Below, piece after piece: positions 35,801-43,384 of a stretch of DNA of 64,000 bases. The stretch lies in contig CAZABH010000012.1 in the NCBI GenBank assembly GCA_964483585.1, forward strand, positions 1-64,000. Direction: 5' to 3'. Position 1 is the stretch's first letter. Each line of letters starts with the position of its first letter. A program made the position numbers and the translations under genes. The notes under the pieces are model-generated. The model saw only the letters and a program-made list of their open reading frames with translations. It was not told the DNA's origin and searched no databases. This stretch comes from SZUA-430 sp964483585 (GTDB lineage Bacteria; Pseudomonadota; Alphaproteobacteria; Micropepsales; Micropepsaceae).

Positions 35801-36272
35801 GCTGGCTGGCAGCGTTATCCGACGCCTCGACAGACGCACCAAGGACGAAAAGCGCATGGCGCATATCGGCTTCTCGGATGCCTCTGGAATGTTCGAAGCA
35901 GTCTGCTTCCAGGAAGTCCTGAACCAAGGCGGCCAGCATCTGGAGCCAGGCAAGGCAGTGATCATCAACGCAGCCACCCGCTGGGACGGTGATGACTTGA
36001 AACTGCAGGTGGTCAGCGTCCAGAGCCTTGATGAAGCCTCGGCTCAGACCGGGGCCGGACTGCGCATCTTCATCGACAGCGAGCGCCCGCTCAAAAGCAT
36101 CGGTGAACGCGTGAAGGGCCATCCCGGGCGCGGCCTGATTTCGTTGATCTTTCCGGTCGAAAATGGAGAGCGCGAAGTAGAACTCGAGCTGCCAGGTCGA
36201 TATGCGGTCACCCCGGCCCTTCGTGGCGCCCTGCGCGTGGTCAATGGTGTTCAGGAAGTGGAGGAAGTCTGA
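32826..36272 (+). CDS. dnaE: DNA polymerase III subunit alpha
   Basis: This 1148-residue catalytic subunit of the replicative polymerase has these parts in order: an N-terminal PHP domain (VHLRVHSAFSLLEGA), the polymerase palm with the catalytic acidic motif SMPDFDIDFC, the GVRGSGAGSVVAWA loop, fingers containing the GYGFNKAHAAAYA stretch, tandem helix-hairpin-helix region, and an OB domain (GSVIRRLDRRTKDEKRMAH and onward). The length matches DnaE1. It starts with GTG at 32826 without a strong ribosome-binding site. It follows phhA by 57 bases and has no obvious terminator before the next gene. Confidence 0.96.
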   Translation: MSGPAQFVHLRVHSAFSLLEGALQPDEIAALCKKHRMPAVGITDTNNLFGLWDLTDAIVKAGIQMIVGCQLNLPLEPERKTGPVPAQLQLGTIALLVQTEEGYANLMKLASKAHLEVQLGEQPHITWDALEAHSCGLILLTGGPKGVIDRQIANTQVEAAERTLLRLKQIFADRLYVEIQRHDTPSELMVEPQLLHLAYAHDVPIVASNEPFFGNRDLYEAHDALLCIADGAYVTQEDRRKESPEHYFKSADEMLKLFADLPEATENTIEIARRCAYYPKKRNPILPPFKPASGLPPEEELRAQASEGLKRRLAANGLFADETAYWERLDFELSVILRMNFAGYFLIVSDFMKWTRAQGIPVGVRGSGAGSVVAWALEITALDPLRFGLVFERFLNPERVSMPDFDIDFCQDRRGEVIRYVQEKYGKDRVAQIITFGTLQAKAAIRDVGRVLQMPQGQVDRLSKMIKVKPGASIKLREAIDQEPRMQQAEAEEESVRKLFQIAEQLEGLYRHASTHAAGVVIGDRPLDELVPMYRDPSSDMPVTQFDYEGDEKAGLVKFDFLGLKTLTVIAVTENLVQERHGVKVKAEEVPFDDRKSFEALSKGTSTGVFQLESTGMRDLLRKMKPDRVEDLIALVALYRPGPMDNIPTYIACKHGREKPFYLHEALEPILKGTFGVMTYQEDVMLIARELAGYSLGQADELRRAMGKKIKEQMAAHRVKFIEGAKKLKDMDEDIAEQIFEQAEKFAGYGFNKAHAAAYAQVAYQTAWLKANYPVEFFCASMTLDISSPDRLSMFRQEAERLGIAVAPPDINLSGALFTAGKKPDGSDVIYYALSAIRNVGRVAMEHVVEIREKGGKFTSLFDFARRVDARFINKRILENLVAAGAFDRLNSNRAQVHAAIDMLIGEASITSRERDSAQVSLFGTVQKQPDRALPKVDQWTMPDRLAREFNAIGFYMSAHPLDEFKQTLQRLRCVPYAELAAEKKRVERAVTLAGSVIRRLDRRTKDEKRMAHIGFSDASGMFEAVCFQEVLNQGGQHLEPGKAVIINAATRWDGDDLKLQVVSVQSLDEASAQTGAGLRIFIDSERPLKSIGERVKGHPGRGLISLIFPVENGEREVELELPGRYAVTPALRGALRVVNGVQEVEEV

Positions 36273-36360
36273 GGCTAGGGGAAGTGCTGGTCACGTCGCG
36301 CCCGGCATGGCAAGGTTGCGGCATTGACATTGCGCAACAATCATCACGGAGCCCATACTC

Positions 36361-37332
36361 ATGAAAACCCGCATTACCGAACTCTTCGGCATCCAGCATC
36401 CGATCATCCAGGGCGGCATGCATTACGTCGGCTTCGCAGAGATGGCTGCCGCTGTGTCCAACGCGGGCGGCCTCGGCATCATCACGGGCCTGACCCAGCG
36501 CACCCCGGAACTTCTGGCCAAGGAGATCGCCCGCTGCCGCCAGATGACCGACAAGCCCTTCGGCGTGAACCTGACCTTCCTGCCAGCCCTCACGCCGCCG
36601 GACTATCCCGGCTACATCAAGGCCATCGTTGAGGGTGGCGTGAAGATCGTCGAGACGGCGGGCAACAATCCGCAAAAGTGGATGCCGGTGCTCAAGGAGA
36701 ACGGCATCAAGGTCATCCACAAATGCACGTCGGTCCGTCATTCTGTCAAAGCAGAGCAGATCGGCTGTGACGCTGTCTCGGTCGACGGCTTCGAGTGCGG
36801 AGGTCACCCGGGGGAAGACGATATTCCGAACATGATCCTGCTGCCCCGCGCAGCTGACGAACTCAAGATCCCGTTCGTCGCTTCAGGTGGCATGGCAGAC
36901 GGCCGCAGCCTCGTCGCGGCACTCTCCATGGGTGCCGAAGGCATGAACATGGGGACGCGCTTCATTGCGACGAAGGAGGCGCCCGTCCACGAGAACGTGA
37001 AGAAGGCCATCGTCGCCGCCTCCGAACTCGATACGCGCCTCGTAATGCGCCCTCTGCGCAATACCGAACGCGTACTCAAGAACGCTGCGGTTGAGCGACT
37101 GCTAGAGAAAGAAAAGGCCCTGGGTCCGAAGCTGCAGTTCCAGGATATCATCGAGGAAGTGGCCGGCGTCTATCCCAAGATCATGACCGAGGGCGACATG
37201 GAGGCCGGAGCCTGGTCATGCGGCATGGTCGTGGGGCTCATCAACGACATCCCGACCTGCAAGGAACTGATCGACCGCATCATGGCGCAGGCCGAAGATA
37301 TCATCCGAAACCGGCTTGAGCGTTTCCTCTAA
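36361..37332 (+). CDS. Nitronate monooxygenase-like FMN oxidoreductase
   Basis: This 323-residue TIM-barrel flavoprotein of the nitronate monooxygenase/2-nitropropane dioxygenase family has FMN-binding stretches IQGGMHYVGFAEMAAAVSNAG, VSVDGFECGGHPG and VASGGMADGRSLVAALSMGAEG (partial quotations of conserved cores). The characteristic AGGH motif is CGGHPG here. Members oxidise nitronates such as propionate 3-nitronate, but several are only annotated by fold, so the substrate is unproven. The ATG is preceded by an ACGGAG sequence. Its stop overlaps the convergent sulfatase gene by four bases. Confidence 0.85.
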   Translation: MKTRITELFGIQHPIIQGGMHYVGFAEMAAAVSNAGGLGIITGLTQRTPELLAKEIARCRQMTDKPFGVNLTFLPALTPPDYPGYIKAIVEGGVKIVETAGNNPQKWMPVLKENGIKVIHKCTSVRHSVKAEQIGCDAVSVDGFECGGHPGEDDIPNMILLPRAADELKIPFVASGGMADGRSLVAALSMGAEGMNMGTRFIATKEAPVHENVKKAIVAASELDTRLVMRPLRNTERVLKNAAVERLLEKEKALGPKLQFQDIIEEVAGVYPKIMTEGDMEAGAWSCGMVVGLINDIPTCKELIDRIMAQAEDIIRNRLERFL

Positions 37333-39098
37333 GGCGAAAGTCGCCTTCTGATCCATCGCAGGGCCAGCCAGGCTGACCCTGCGAGCCCTCCGGCAAGCAG
37401 AGCCAGAACCCACCAATAAGCCTGAACCTGGCGCTTGATGGCGTTGTCCCGGATCTGGCGCTGCAAGTCATAGCCCGGAGGCAGGGGTAGAACGCCCATC
37501 TGCTTCTCATAAGACGCATAATCCTGAAGCAGCGAAGCCAGAAGCTCCGGCTGCGAGGACGCAAGATTTCTGGTCTCGCCAGGATCAACACTCAGGTCAT
37601 AGACATGCCATGCTCCGTCAGAGGTCGGCGGCGCATTGCGTGACAGCTTGTAGCGCCCCCGATAGAGGGCCGCATTGCCAGCGACTTCGGTTCCCACCCA
37701 ATCCGCCTCGCTGCGGGGATTCTCGCCGGTCCCGCCCAGATAGTCTGCCAGCGAACGTCCCGTCATGGCGATTTCGTCCGACGTGGGTGTCACCGAAACT
37801 CCCGCAAGCGCAAGGATGGTGGGTGTGACATCGGTGACAAAAGTTGTACCCGTCAATTTGCGCCCCGGCGCAACGCCAGGACCCGAGATGACGAATGGAA
37901 CGCGCAGACCACCTTGCGTCGTATAGAACTTGTAGTGCTTGCTGGGCGAAGCTAGCGCTGCAGCCCACTCGCGTCCTATGAAGCCAAGGCTGCCTTGCTC
38001 GCCCATGTTTTCCAGGCGCCAGTCATAGCCGTGAAGCATCATCCATAGATTCATGCCCGGCGCGTGGACAGGATCGCTGGGCTCCGGTCCATTGTCAGAC
38101 GTGACGATGAACACTGTGTTCTCGTAGTGCCCCGTGGACTTGAGATGCGCGACCAGCCGTCCGATGTGATGGTCCATGGCCTCGAGCATGCCGGCATAGA
38201 CTTCCATGCTGCGCGCCGCCATCCGCTTGTCCTCGGGCGAGAGCGTATCCCACTTGCGCGCACCCTCGGGCATGGGCGCAAGGGGCGCTTCCGCCGGGAT
38301 CAGGCCCAGCGCCTTTGCGCGCTGCCAGCGCGCCTCTTGCAGCCGATCCCAGCCACCGTCGAATTGGCCTGCGTAACGATCCGAGAACTCCCGCGGAGCC
38401 TGAACCGGAATATGCACAGCCTGAAAGGAAACATGCGAAAAGAAGGGCGTATCTGCCGAACCCGCATCGATGTACTGGATCACCTTGTCGATGATCAGTT
38501 CCGAGGAATAGAACGCCTCGGGCAGTCGGACCGGCTTGCCATCTTCGAACCACGGGGCGTCCTGATAATATGGCATGTAGGGCTTCTGAGCCCAATTGTC
38601 GGCACCAGAGGCATCCAGCACCAGCGACCGGTCAAACCCGTGTGCTGGCGGAAGGTCGCCCTCACCATGCCCGAGATGCCACTTGCCAACCATGGATGTC
38701 TGATAGCCAGCCTGCTTCAGGCGACGCGCGACCGTGATGACACCCGGCTCAAGCCGCAGTGAATAACCAGGCTTGCCTGCCAACTCGGCCGGAATGACTT
38801 CCTCGATTGTCGAAACACCTGTGCGATGATTGTCAACCCCGGTCAGCAGCATGGCGCGCGACGGCGAGCAAAGGGGTGACGTATGATAGTTCAGGAGCAT
38901 GGTGCCCGACGCGGCCAGCGCATCGATGTGCGGTGTCCGGGCTTCGCCACCAAAGGCACCCAGATCCATCAACGCCGCATCGTCGATCAGCATCAGCACG
39001 ATGTTGGGTTTGCGAACCTGTTCGGCAGTCTCCGCGGAATGGGCTGCCAAAGCCCCCAGCAGCAGCCAGGCCAGCACGTGAGAAATAGCATATTTCAT
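37329..39098 (-). CDS. Arylsulfatase-type sulfatase, Cys-type, exported with a C-terminal membrane helix
   Basis: This 589-residue sulfatase has an export signal (residues 1-22) and the Cys-type active-site motif CSPSRAMLLTG (Cys77), where the Cys must be converted to formylglycine. Metal-binding Asp residues occur in MLIDDAALMDLG (Asp39, Asp40) and a later DNGPEPSDP. A hydrophobic helix near residues 560-580 followed by RWIRRRLSP suggests the protein is anchored to the inner membrane and faces the periplasm. No formylglycine-generating enzyme is encoded in the window. The ATG at 39098 begins the signal. Its promoter overlaps a palindrome shared with the divergent DUF1330-tetR pair. Confidence 0.88.
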   Translation of the reverse strand: MKYAISHVLAWLLLGALAAHSAETAEQVRKPNIVLMLIDDAALMDLGAFGGEARTPHIDALAASGTMLLNYHTSPLCSPSRAMLLTGVDNHRTGVSTIEEVIPAELAGKPGYSLRLEPGVITVARRLKQAGYQTSMVGKWHLGHGEGDLPPAHGFDRSLVLDASGADNWAQKPYMPYYQDAPWFEDGKPVRLPEAFYSSELIIDKVIQYIDAGSADTPFFSHVSFQAVHIPVQAPREFSDRYAGQFDGGWDRLQEARWQRAKALGLIPAEAPLAPMPEGARKWDTLSPEDKRMAARSMEVYAGMLEAMDHHIGRLVAHLKSTGHYENTVFIVTSDNGPEPSDPVHAPGMNLWMMLHGYDWRLENMGEQGSLGFIGREWAAALASPSKHYKFYTTQGGLRVPFVISGPGVAPGRKLTGTTFVTDVTPTILALAGVSVTPTSDEIAMTGRSLADYLGGTGENPRSEADWVGTEVAGNAALYRGRYKLSRNAPPTSDGAWHVYDLSVDPGETRNLASSQPELLASLLQDYASYEKQMGVLPLPPGYDLQRQIRDNAIKRQVQAYWWVLALLAGGLAGSAWLALRWIRRRLSP

Positions 39099-39126
39099 GA
39101 CGCAACCCGATCGTGACGCACACACC

Positions 39127-39156
39127 TTGAAAAATGACACTCAGTGTGTCAATAGT
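39127..39156 (+). promoter_or_regulatory. Divergent promoter region of sulfatase and DUF1330-tetR genes
   Basis: On the plus strand TTGAAA (39127-39132) and AATAGT (39151-39156) are 18 bases apart, 27 bases before the DUF1330 ATG. On the minus strand a consensus TTGACA occupies 39152-39147, facing the sulfatase. The 17-base palindrome lies within both. No -10 for the sulfatase is convincing, but the architecture is typical of repressor-controlled divergent genes. Confidence 0.45.
39135..39151. promoter_or_regulatory. Candidate TetR-family operator
   Basis: TGACACTCAGTGTGTCA is an imperfect palindrome: TGACAC and GTGTCA flank a 5-base centre, and inside it ACACTCAGTGT is a perfect 11-base palindrome. 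It lies between the -35 and -10 of the DUF1330-tetR promoter. The nearby tetR gene makes an autoregulatory operator the simplest reading. Confidence 0.5.
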
Positions 39157-39182
39157 TTCCTCACCAAGGAACGAGTACAGCC

Positions 39183-39620
39183 ATGCGTGTCGAGAATGAA
39201 GTCTTTCCGAAGGATCCCGAGCGTGTCCGGCAGATGCTCGAGCCAGGCCCCGACAAACCGATCTTCATGGTCAATCTGCTGAAGTTCAAGGACAAGGCAG
39301 AATACAAGGATGGCCGCCCCACCGAACTCAGTGGGCGAGATGCCTACATGATCTATGGCCGCGCTGTGGCAGAGCTTCTACAAAAATTCGGCGGCCGGGC
39401 CGTGTTCGCCGCTGATGTGACGTTTCTTGCTCTGGGTCAGGTCGAAGAATTGTGGGACGAGGTTGCCATCGCCACCTACCCGAACCGGCGCGCCATGTTC
39501 GAGATGTCGACCTCGAAGGAATGGCGAGAAATAGCGGTCCATCGCGACGCGGGCCTGAAAGGTCAACTCAACATCGAAACGGTGCTTCAGCCCGGATGGG
39601 AAAACCTGTTGATCAGATAG
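39183..39620 (+). CDS. DUF1330 family protein
   Basis: This 145-residue protein has the ferredoxin-like dimeric alpha/beta-barrel features of DUF1330: PIFMVNLLKFKDKAEY near residues 26-41, and the second half with EVAIATYPNRRAMFEMSTSKEWREIAVHRDAGL (core YPNRRAMFEM and HRDAGL). The biochemical role of the family is unknown. It is the first gene of a unit with a TetR regulator whose start lies 25 bases inside its 3' end. It is divergent from the sulfatase gene. Confidence 0.85.
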   Translation: MRVENEVFPKDPERVRQMLEPGPDKPIFMVNLLKFKDKAEYKDGRPTELSGRDAYMIYGRAVAELLQKFGGRAVFAADVTFLALGQVEELWDEVAIATYPNRRAMFEMSTSKEWREIAVHRDAGLKGQLNIETVLQPGWENLLIR

Positions 39621-40216
39621 GGCCCGAGCCCCGGACCGACGGACGCCGCAAGCGAGGCGATCAAAGCCGCAGGCAGATCGTCGAGGCATTGATGGCGCTG
39701 ATCCGTGAGGGCGAAATGAGCCCCAGCGCTGCGCAGGTCGCCGAGCGCGCAAATGTGGGTCTGCGCACCGTTTTCCGACATTTCGAAGAAATGGAAATAC
39801 TATATCGCGAGATCGCCGAGGTTGTGCGCCCGCGCGTACTTTCGGCATTGCTCGAGCCCTACACGGGAAACACGTGGCGCGATCAATTCGACGAACTCAT
39901 CCTGCGGCGTATCGCGATCTACGAAGAAATCATGCCCCTGAAGATTGCTGGCAGCATACTGAGGTTCCGTTCGCCTTTTCTCATGCAGGACTACAACGAC
40001 CACCTGAAATTTGCGCGCAAGACACTGAAGCACGTGCTGCCCGCCTGGATCATCGACGACCGCGATCTCTTTCGCGCGCTGGAGATGGTCACCAGCTTTC
40101 AGGCCTGGCGTCGGTTGCGGCAAGACCAAGGTCTGGGCGTAGCGGAGGCAACACGGGTGCTGCAGCGGCTGGTGGCGGGCTTGCTGCCGCAAGGTGACCA
40201 GCGCGACAGAGGCTAA
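39596..40216 (+). CDS. TetR family transcriptional regulator
   Basis: This 206-residue regulator has an N-terminal helix-turn-helix with the TetR pattern PSAAQVAERANVGLRTVFRHF (core AERANVGLRTVFRHFEEME) followed by a helical ligand-binding domain. The family size fits. The start is the ATG at 39596, inside the DUF1330 gene; longer in-frame extensions have no homology. It is likely to repress its own operon and the divergent sulfatase gene through the palindrome at 39135-39151, which is inference. The ligand is unknown. Confidence 0.87.
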   Translation: MGKPVDQIGPEPRTDGRRKRGDQSRRQIVEALMALIREGEMSPSAAQVAERANVGLRTVFRHFEEMEILYREIAEVVRPRVLSALLEPYTGNTWRDQFDELILRRIAIYEEIMPLKIAGSILRFRSPFLMQDYNDHLKFARKTLKHVLPAWIIDDRDLFRALEMVTSFQAWRRLRQDQGLGVAEATRVLQRLVAGLLPQGDQRDRG

Positions 40217-40228
40217 GCAAGCCGTGCA

Positions 40229-41416
40229 TCACAGTTTGCGCGCGGCTAAAGCAATACGATCCATCGCTTCCGTCAGTCGGGCTGGCGGCTGCGCAAAGCA
40301 TATTCGGATGAACTGGTCATTATCGCGGTCATCCGGCAACCCGAAAGCAATGCCGGGCGCGACACCTACCTTGGCCTCGACAACAAGTCGTTTGGCAAAG
40401 CCGATACTGTCTGTCATTCCATCGACCGCAATGAACCCATAGAAGGCCCCAGGTGGCTTCGACCAGCTCATCCGGTTTTGGCCGGCGACAAACCGGGAAA
40501 TGACTTCGCGCCCCTCGCGGCACCGCTCTACCATGCTGTTCAGGAACGCATCGCCATTGTTGATGGCTTCCACAGCCCCATACTGGGCGAAGGTTGTGGC
40601 ACCCGAGTTGTTGTAGGCCGCCAGTTCGTGCATCTGCGGCCCAAGATGTGAGGGATGGATGACCCAGCCGATCCGCCATCCCGTCATCGCCCAGGCCTTT
40701 GAAAACCCATTGACGACGAAGACATTGTCATCAGCCTCGGCGAGGGCGGCAAAGCTGGGCGCAGGCGCATCATAGACAAGCGGCGTGTAAACCTCATCGG
40801 ATATTATGGCGATGCCGCGAGCACGGGTAAAATCGAGTACGGCCTGCTGTTCGGCGACACTCATGATCCAGCCGGTCGGGTTGCCGGGTGAGGCGATGAA
40901 AAATGCTTTTGTTCGCCCATCGACGCGGTCGAACAGGCGATCGAGATCGAGTCGCCACGGCTCTCCCCGCGCGCCACCGGACAGGCGGACAAAGCGAGGC
41001 TCGCCACCCATGCCAAGAACGGCCTGAAAGATATTCGGCCACATCGGCGATACAATCACGACGTTGTCCCCTTGCCTCAGAAGGCATTGGAGGACGATGT
41101 TGATGCACAGCATCGCCGATCCCGGGGAGGTAACACGCTCGCGGTCAATGGGTCTGCCCGCTTGACGCCCAACCCAGCGGGCAATTCCGTCCCTGAGTTC
41201 CGGAAGGCCGCGCACAAAAGTATAGAAGGTACGACCCTCGTCGAGAGCCCGCTTCGCAGCCTCTCGTATGAAGGCGGGCGTAGGCAGGTCGCTTTCCCCA
41301 AACCACAAGGGAATGATGTCCGGATCCCCAAGCGCCGTCGAGGATACAGCCCCAATTCCATTGGGTCTTAGCCCAAGGACCTCGGCGCGGATGGGGGAGG
41401 ACACTAAATTAGGCAT
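40229..41416 (-). CDS. Class I/II PLP-dependent aminotransferase
   Basis: This 395-residue fold-type I aminotransferase carries the PLP contacts SPGNPTG (176-182), Asp207 and Tyr210 in SDEVYTPLVYD, and the Schiff-base Lys240 in NGFSKAWAMTGWRIG. It belongs to the aspartate aminotransferase-like group, but the amino donor and keto acid cannot be fixed. The ATG at 41416 is preceded on the minus strand by AGGAAAG. It converges with the tetR gene (12-base gap) and diverges from rpsB across about 195 bases. Confidence 0.88.
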   Translation of the reverse strand: MPNLVSSPIRAEVLGLRPNGIGAVSSTALGDPDIIPLWFGESDLPTPAFIREAAKRALDEGRTFYTFVRGLPELRDGIARWVGRQAGRPIDRERVTSPGSAMLCINIVLQCLLRQGDNVVIVSPMWPNIFQAVLGMGGEPRFVRLSGGARGEPWRLDLDRLFDRVDGRTKAFFIASPGNPTGWIMSVAEQQAVLDFTRARGIAIISDEVYTPLVYDAPAPSFAALAEADDNVFVVNGFSKAWAMTGWRIGWVIHPSHLGPQMHELAAYNNSGATTFAQYGAVEAINNGDAFLNSMVERCREGREVISRFVAGQNRMSWSKPPGAFYGFIAVDGMTDSIGFAKRLVVEAKVGVAPGIAFGLPDDRDNDQFIRICFAQPPARLTEAMDRIALAARKL

Positions 41417-41457
41417 TTTTGTCGCGCTTTCCTGAGAACAGGCGCAAAGTGCCGCTC

Positions 41458-41486
41458 TTGCGCCCTCCGACGCAACCCCCTAAAAG
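41458..41486 (+). promoter_or_regulatory. Candidate promoter of rpsB-tsf
   Basis: TTGCGC (41458-41463) and TAAAAG (41481-41486) are separated by exactly 17 bases. The predicted leader would be about 120 bases. The -35 lies in the right arm of a 7-bp inverted repeat (GGCGCAA 41441-41447 / TTGCGCC 41458-41464). Confidence 0.45.
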
Positions 41487-41550
41487 CCTGTGTCATTCCA
41501 CACGCGGACTTGGGTTGCCTCGCCGAAAAAAGGCAGGTCGCCCTCCGGTG

Positions 41551-41569
41551 CTGTCCCTCAAAGGGGCAG
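41551..41569 (+). promoter_or_regulatory. Hairpin in the rpsB leader
   Basis: CTGTCCCT (41551-41558) pairs with AGGGGCAG (41562-41569), eight pairs with one G-U, around a CAA loop, about 43 bases before the rpsB ATG. It may form part of an S2-responsive leader, but the link is inferred from position only. Confidence 0.35.
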
Positions 41570-41611
41570 TGATGTCCGCGGAGGTTCAACCGGTCAAGGA
41601 GACAACGACCA

Positions 41612-42364
41612 ATGGCTCTGCCAGAGTACTCAATGCGCCAGCTGCTTGAAGCTGGCGTGCACTTCGGGCACCAGACACACCGCTGGAACCCCCGCATGGC
41701 CCCCTTCCTGTACGGGTCACGCAACAAGATCCACATTATCGATCTGACCCAAACAGTCCCGCTGCTGCACCAGGCTCTGAAGACGATCCGCGACGTGGTC
41801 GGGCAGGGTGGTCGCGTTCTTTTTGTCGGTACGAAGCGTCAAGCGTCGGATCCGGTTGCTGAGGCAGCCAAGCGCTGCGCCCAGTATTTCGTGAACCATC
41901 GCTGGCTCGGCGGCACGCTGACGAACTGGCAAACCATCTCGAATTCCATCAAGCGTTTGCGCTCGATTGAAGAGACCCTGAATGCTGGCGGCATCGGCCT
42001 GACCAAGCGCGAAGTGCTGAACCTGCAGCGCGAGAAGGACAAGCTGGATCGCGCGCTTGGTGGCATCAAGGAAATGGGCGGCGTTCCCGACCTATTGTTC
42101 GTGATCGATACCAACAAGGAAGCCATTGCGATCCAGGAAGCCAACAAGCTGGGCATCCCCGTCGTGGCGGTGGTCGATTCGAACTCGAACCCCCACGGCA
42201 TTGCCTTCCCGATTCCAGGCAACGACGATGCCTCGCGTGCCATCGCGCTGTATTGTGATCTCGTTGCCCGTGCGGTGATCGACGGTCTGTCGGCGTTCCA
42301 GGGCACCTCGGGCGTTGACATTGGCGCCTCGGCAGAGGTCCCGACCCAGGAACTGCCGGCCTGA
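41612..42364 (+). CDS. rpsB: 30S ribosomal protein S2
   Basis: This 250-residue protein of the small ribosomal subunit shows the S2 hallmarks GVHFGHQTHRWNPRM near the N-terminus, KRQASDPVAEAAKR, NHRWLGGTLTNW, and the C-terminal VPVVAVVDSNSNP-like stretch. The ATG has an AAGGAGA site upstream. It is the first gene of the translation and envelope cluster, and a hairpin separates it from tsf, as in many bacteria where tsf is expressed by partial read-through. Confidence 0.97.
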   Translation: MALPEYSMRQLLEAGVHFGHQTHRWNPRMAPFLYGSRNKIHIIDLTQTVPLLHQALKTIRDVVGQGGRVLFVGTKRQASDPVAEAAKRCAQYFVNHRWLGGTLTNWQTISNSIKRLRSIEETLNAGGIGLTKREVLNLQREKDKLDRALGGIKEMGGVPDLLFVIDTNKEAIAIQEANKLGIPVVAVVDSNSNPHGIAFPIPGNDDASRAIALYCDLVARAVIDGLSAFQGTSGVDIGASAEVPTQELPA

Positions 42365-42380
42365 GCACAAGACATTGAAC

Positions 42381-42403
42381 CCGCGCCGTTTCTTGCGGCG
42401 CGG
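42381..42403 (+). terminator. Hairpin between rpsB and tsf, possible attenuator
   Basis: A perfect 8-bp stem CCGCGCCG/CGGCGCGG with a 7-base loop lies 17 bases after the rpsB stop. No T-run follows, so partial termination or RNA stabilisation is more likely than full termination. Confidence 0.5.
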
Positions 42404-42428
42404 TCAACCACAAAACGAGGAGCACACC

Positions 42429-43355
42429 ATGGCTGAGATCACAGCCGCGATGGTCAAGGACCTGCGCGAAAAGTCAGGCGCCGGCATGATGGATTGCAAG
42501 GCAGCACTGAACGAAACCAAGGGTGACATGGAAGCGGCCATCGACTGGTTGCGGAAGAAGGGCCTGTCCAAGGCGGCGAAGAAGGCGGGCCGCACGGCCG
42601 CGGAAGGCTTGGTTGGTGTTGCGTCGAAGGGCGGTAAGGGTGCTGTCGTCGAGGTTAATTCCGAGACCGATTTCGTAGCCCGCAACGACCAGTTCCAGGC
42701 CCTGGTTTCCAAGGTCGCCGAGTTGGCGTTGGACGCTGGCGGCGATGTTGCCCAGCTGGCCAAAATGCCATTTCCGGGCAGCGCCACAGACGTGGAAGGT
42801 CAGTTGAAAAACCTGGTAGCCACAATCGGCGAGAACATGACATTGCGCCGAACGGCGGTGTTTGATGTCAATCCGGGTGTTGTCGCCTCGTATGTCCATA
42901 ACCAGGCAGCGCCAAACCTGGGCCGCATGGGCGTGCTGGTTGCCCTGCAGTCATCCGGCAACGTCGAGGCGCTGTCGGCACTCGGCCGCAAGATCGCGAT
43001 GCATGTCGCATCGACCAATCCAATGGCGCTGACTGCAGCCGAAGTCGATGCAGCCACTCTGGAGCGGGAGAAGGCCATCTTTGCGGATCAGGCTCGCGCG
43101 ACCGGAAAGCCTGAGAACATTATCGCGAAGATGGTGGAAGGCCGCGTCCGCAAGTTCTACGAGGAAGTCGTGCTGCTGCAGCAGGCCTTCATCATGGACC
43201 CGGACAAGACGGTCGAGGCCTTCGTGAAAGCCGCCGAGAAGGACGTCGGCGCTCCCGTTGCTGTCGTGGGATTTGTGCGCTTTGCCCTTGGCGAAGGCAT
43301 TCAGAAAGAGGAAACTGACTTCGCTGCAGAAGTCGCCGCCGCAGCGAAGGGCTGA
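42429..43355 (+). CDS. tsf: Translation elongation factor Ts
   Basis: This 308-residue nucleotide-exchange factor recycles EF-Tu. The N-terminal UBA-like domain (VKDLREKSGAGMMDCKAAL), the TDFVARN motif in NSETDFVARNDQF, and the MHVAS stretch are clear. The C-terminus ends in an Ala-rich tail. The ATG at 42429 follows GAGGAG; the longer open frame overlaps rpsB. It is followed after 29 bases by pyrH. Confidence 0.97.
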   Translation: MAEITAAMVKDLREKSGAGMMDCKAALNETKGDMEAAIDWLRKKGLSKAAKKAGRTAAEGLVGVASKGGKGAVVEVNSETDFVARNDQFQALVSKVAELALDAGGDVAQLAKMPFPGSATDVEGQLKNLVATIGENMTLRRTAVFDVNPGVVASYVHNQAAPNLGRMGVLVALQSSGNVEALSALGRKIAMHVASTNPMALTAAEVDAATLEREKAIFADQARATGKPENIIAKMVEGRVRKFYEEVVLLQQAFIMDPDKTVEAFVKAAEKDVGAPVAVVGFVRFALGEGIQKEETDFAAEVAAAAKG

Positions 43356-43384
43356 GGCGCGCAAGCACAAAAGGGTCATCAGAC

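Noticed and set aside
34026..36122. A 698-codon open frame on the minus strand opposite dnaE
   Set aside because: It mirrors dnaE codon structure in GC-rich DNA; the translation is low-complexity in character, without homology or a ribosome-binding site, while dnaE on the plus strand is fully conserved.
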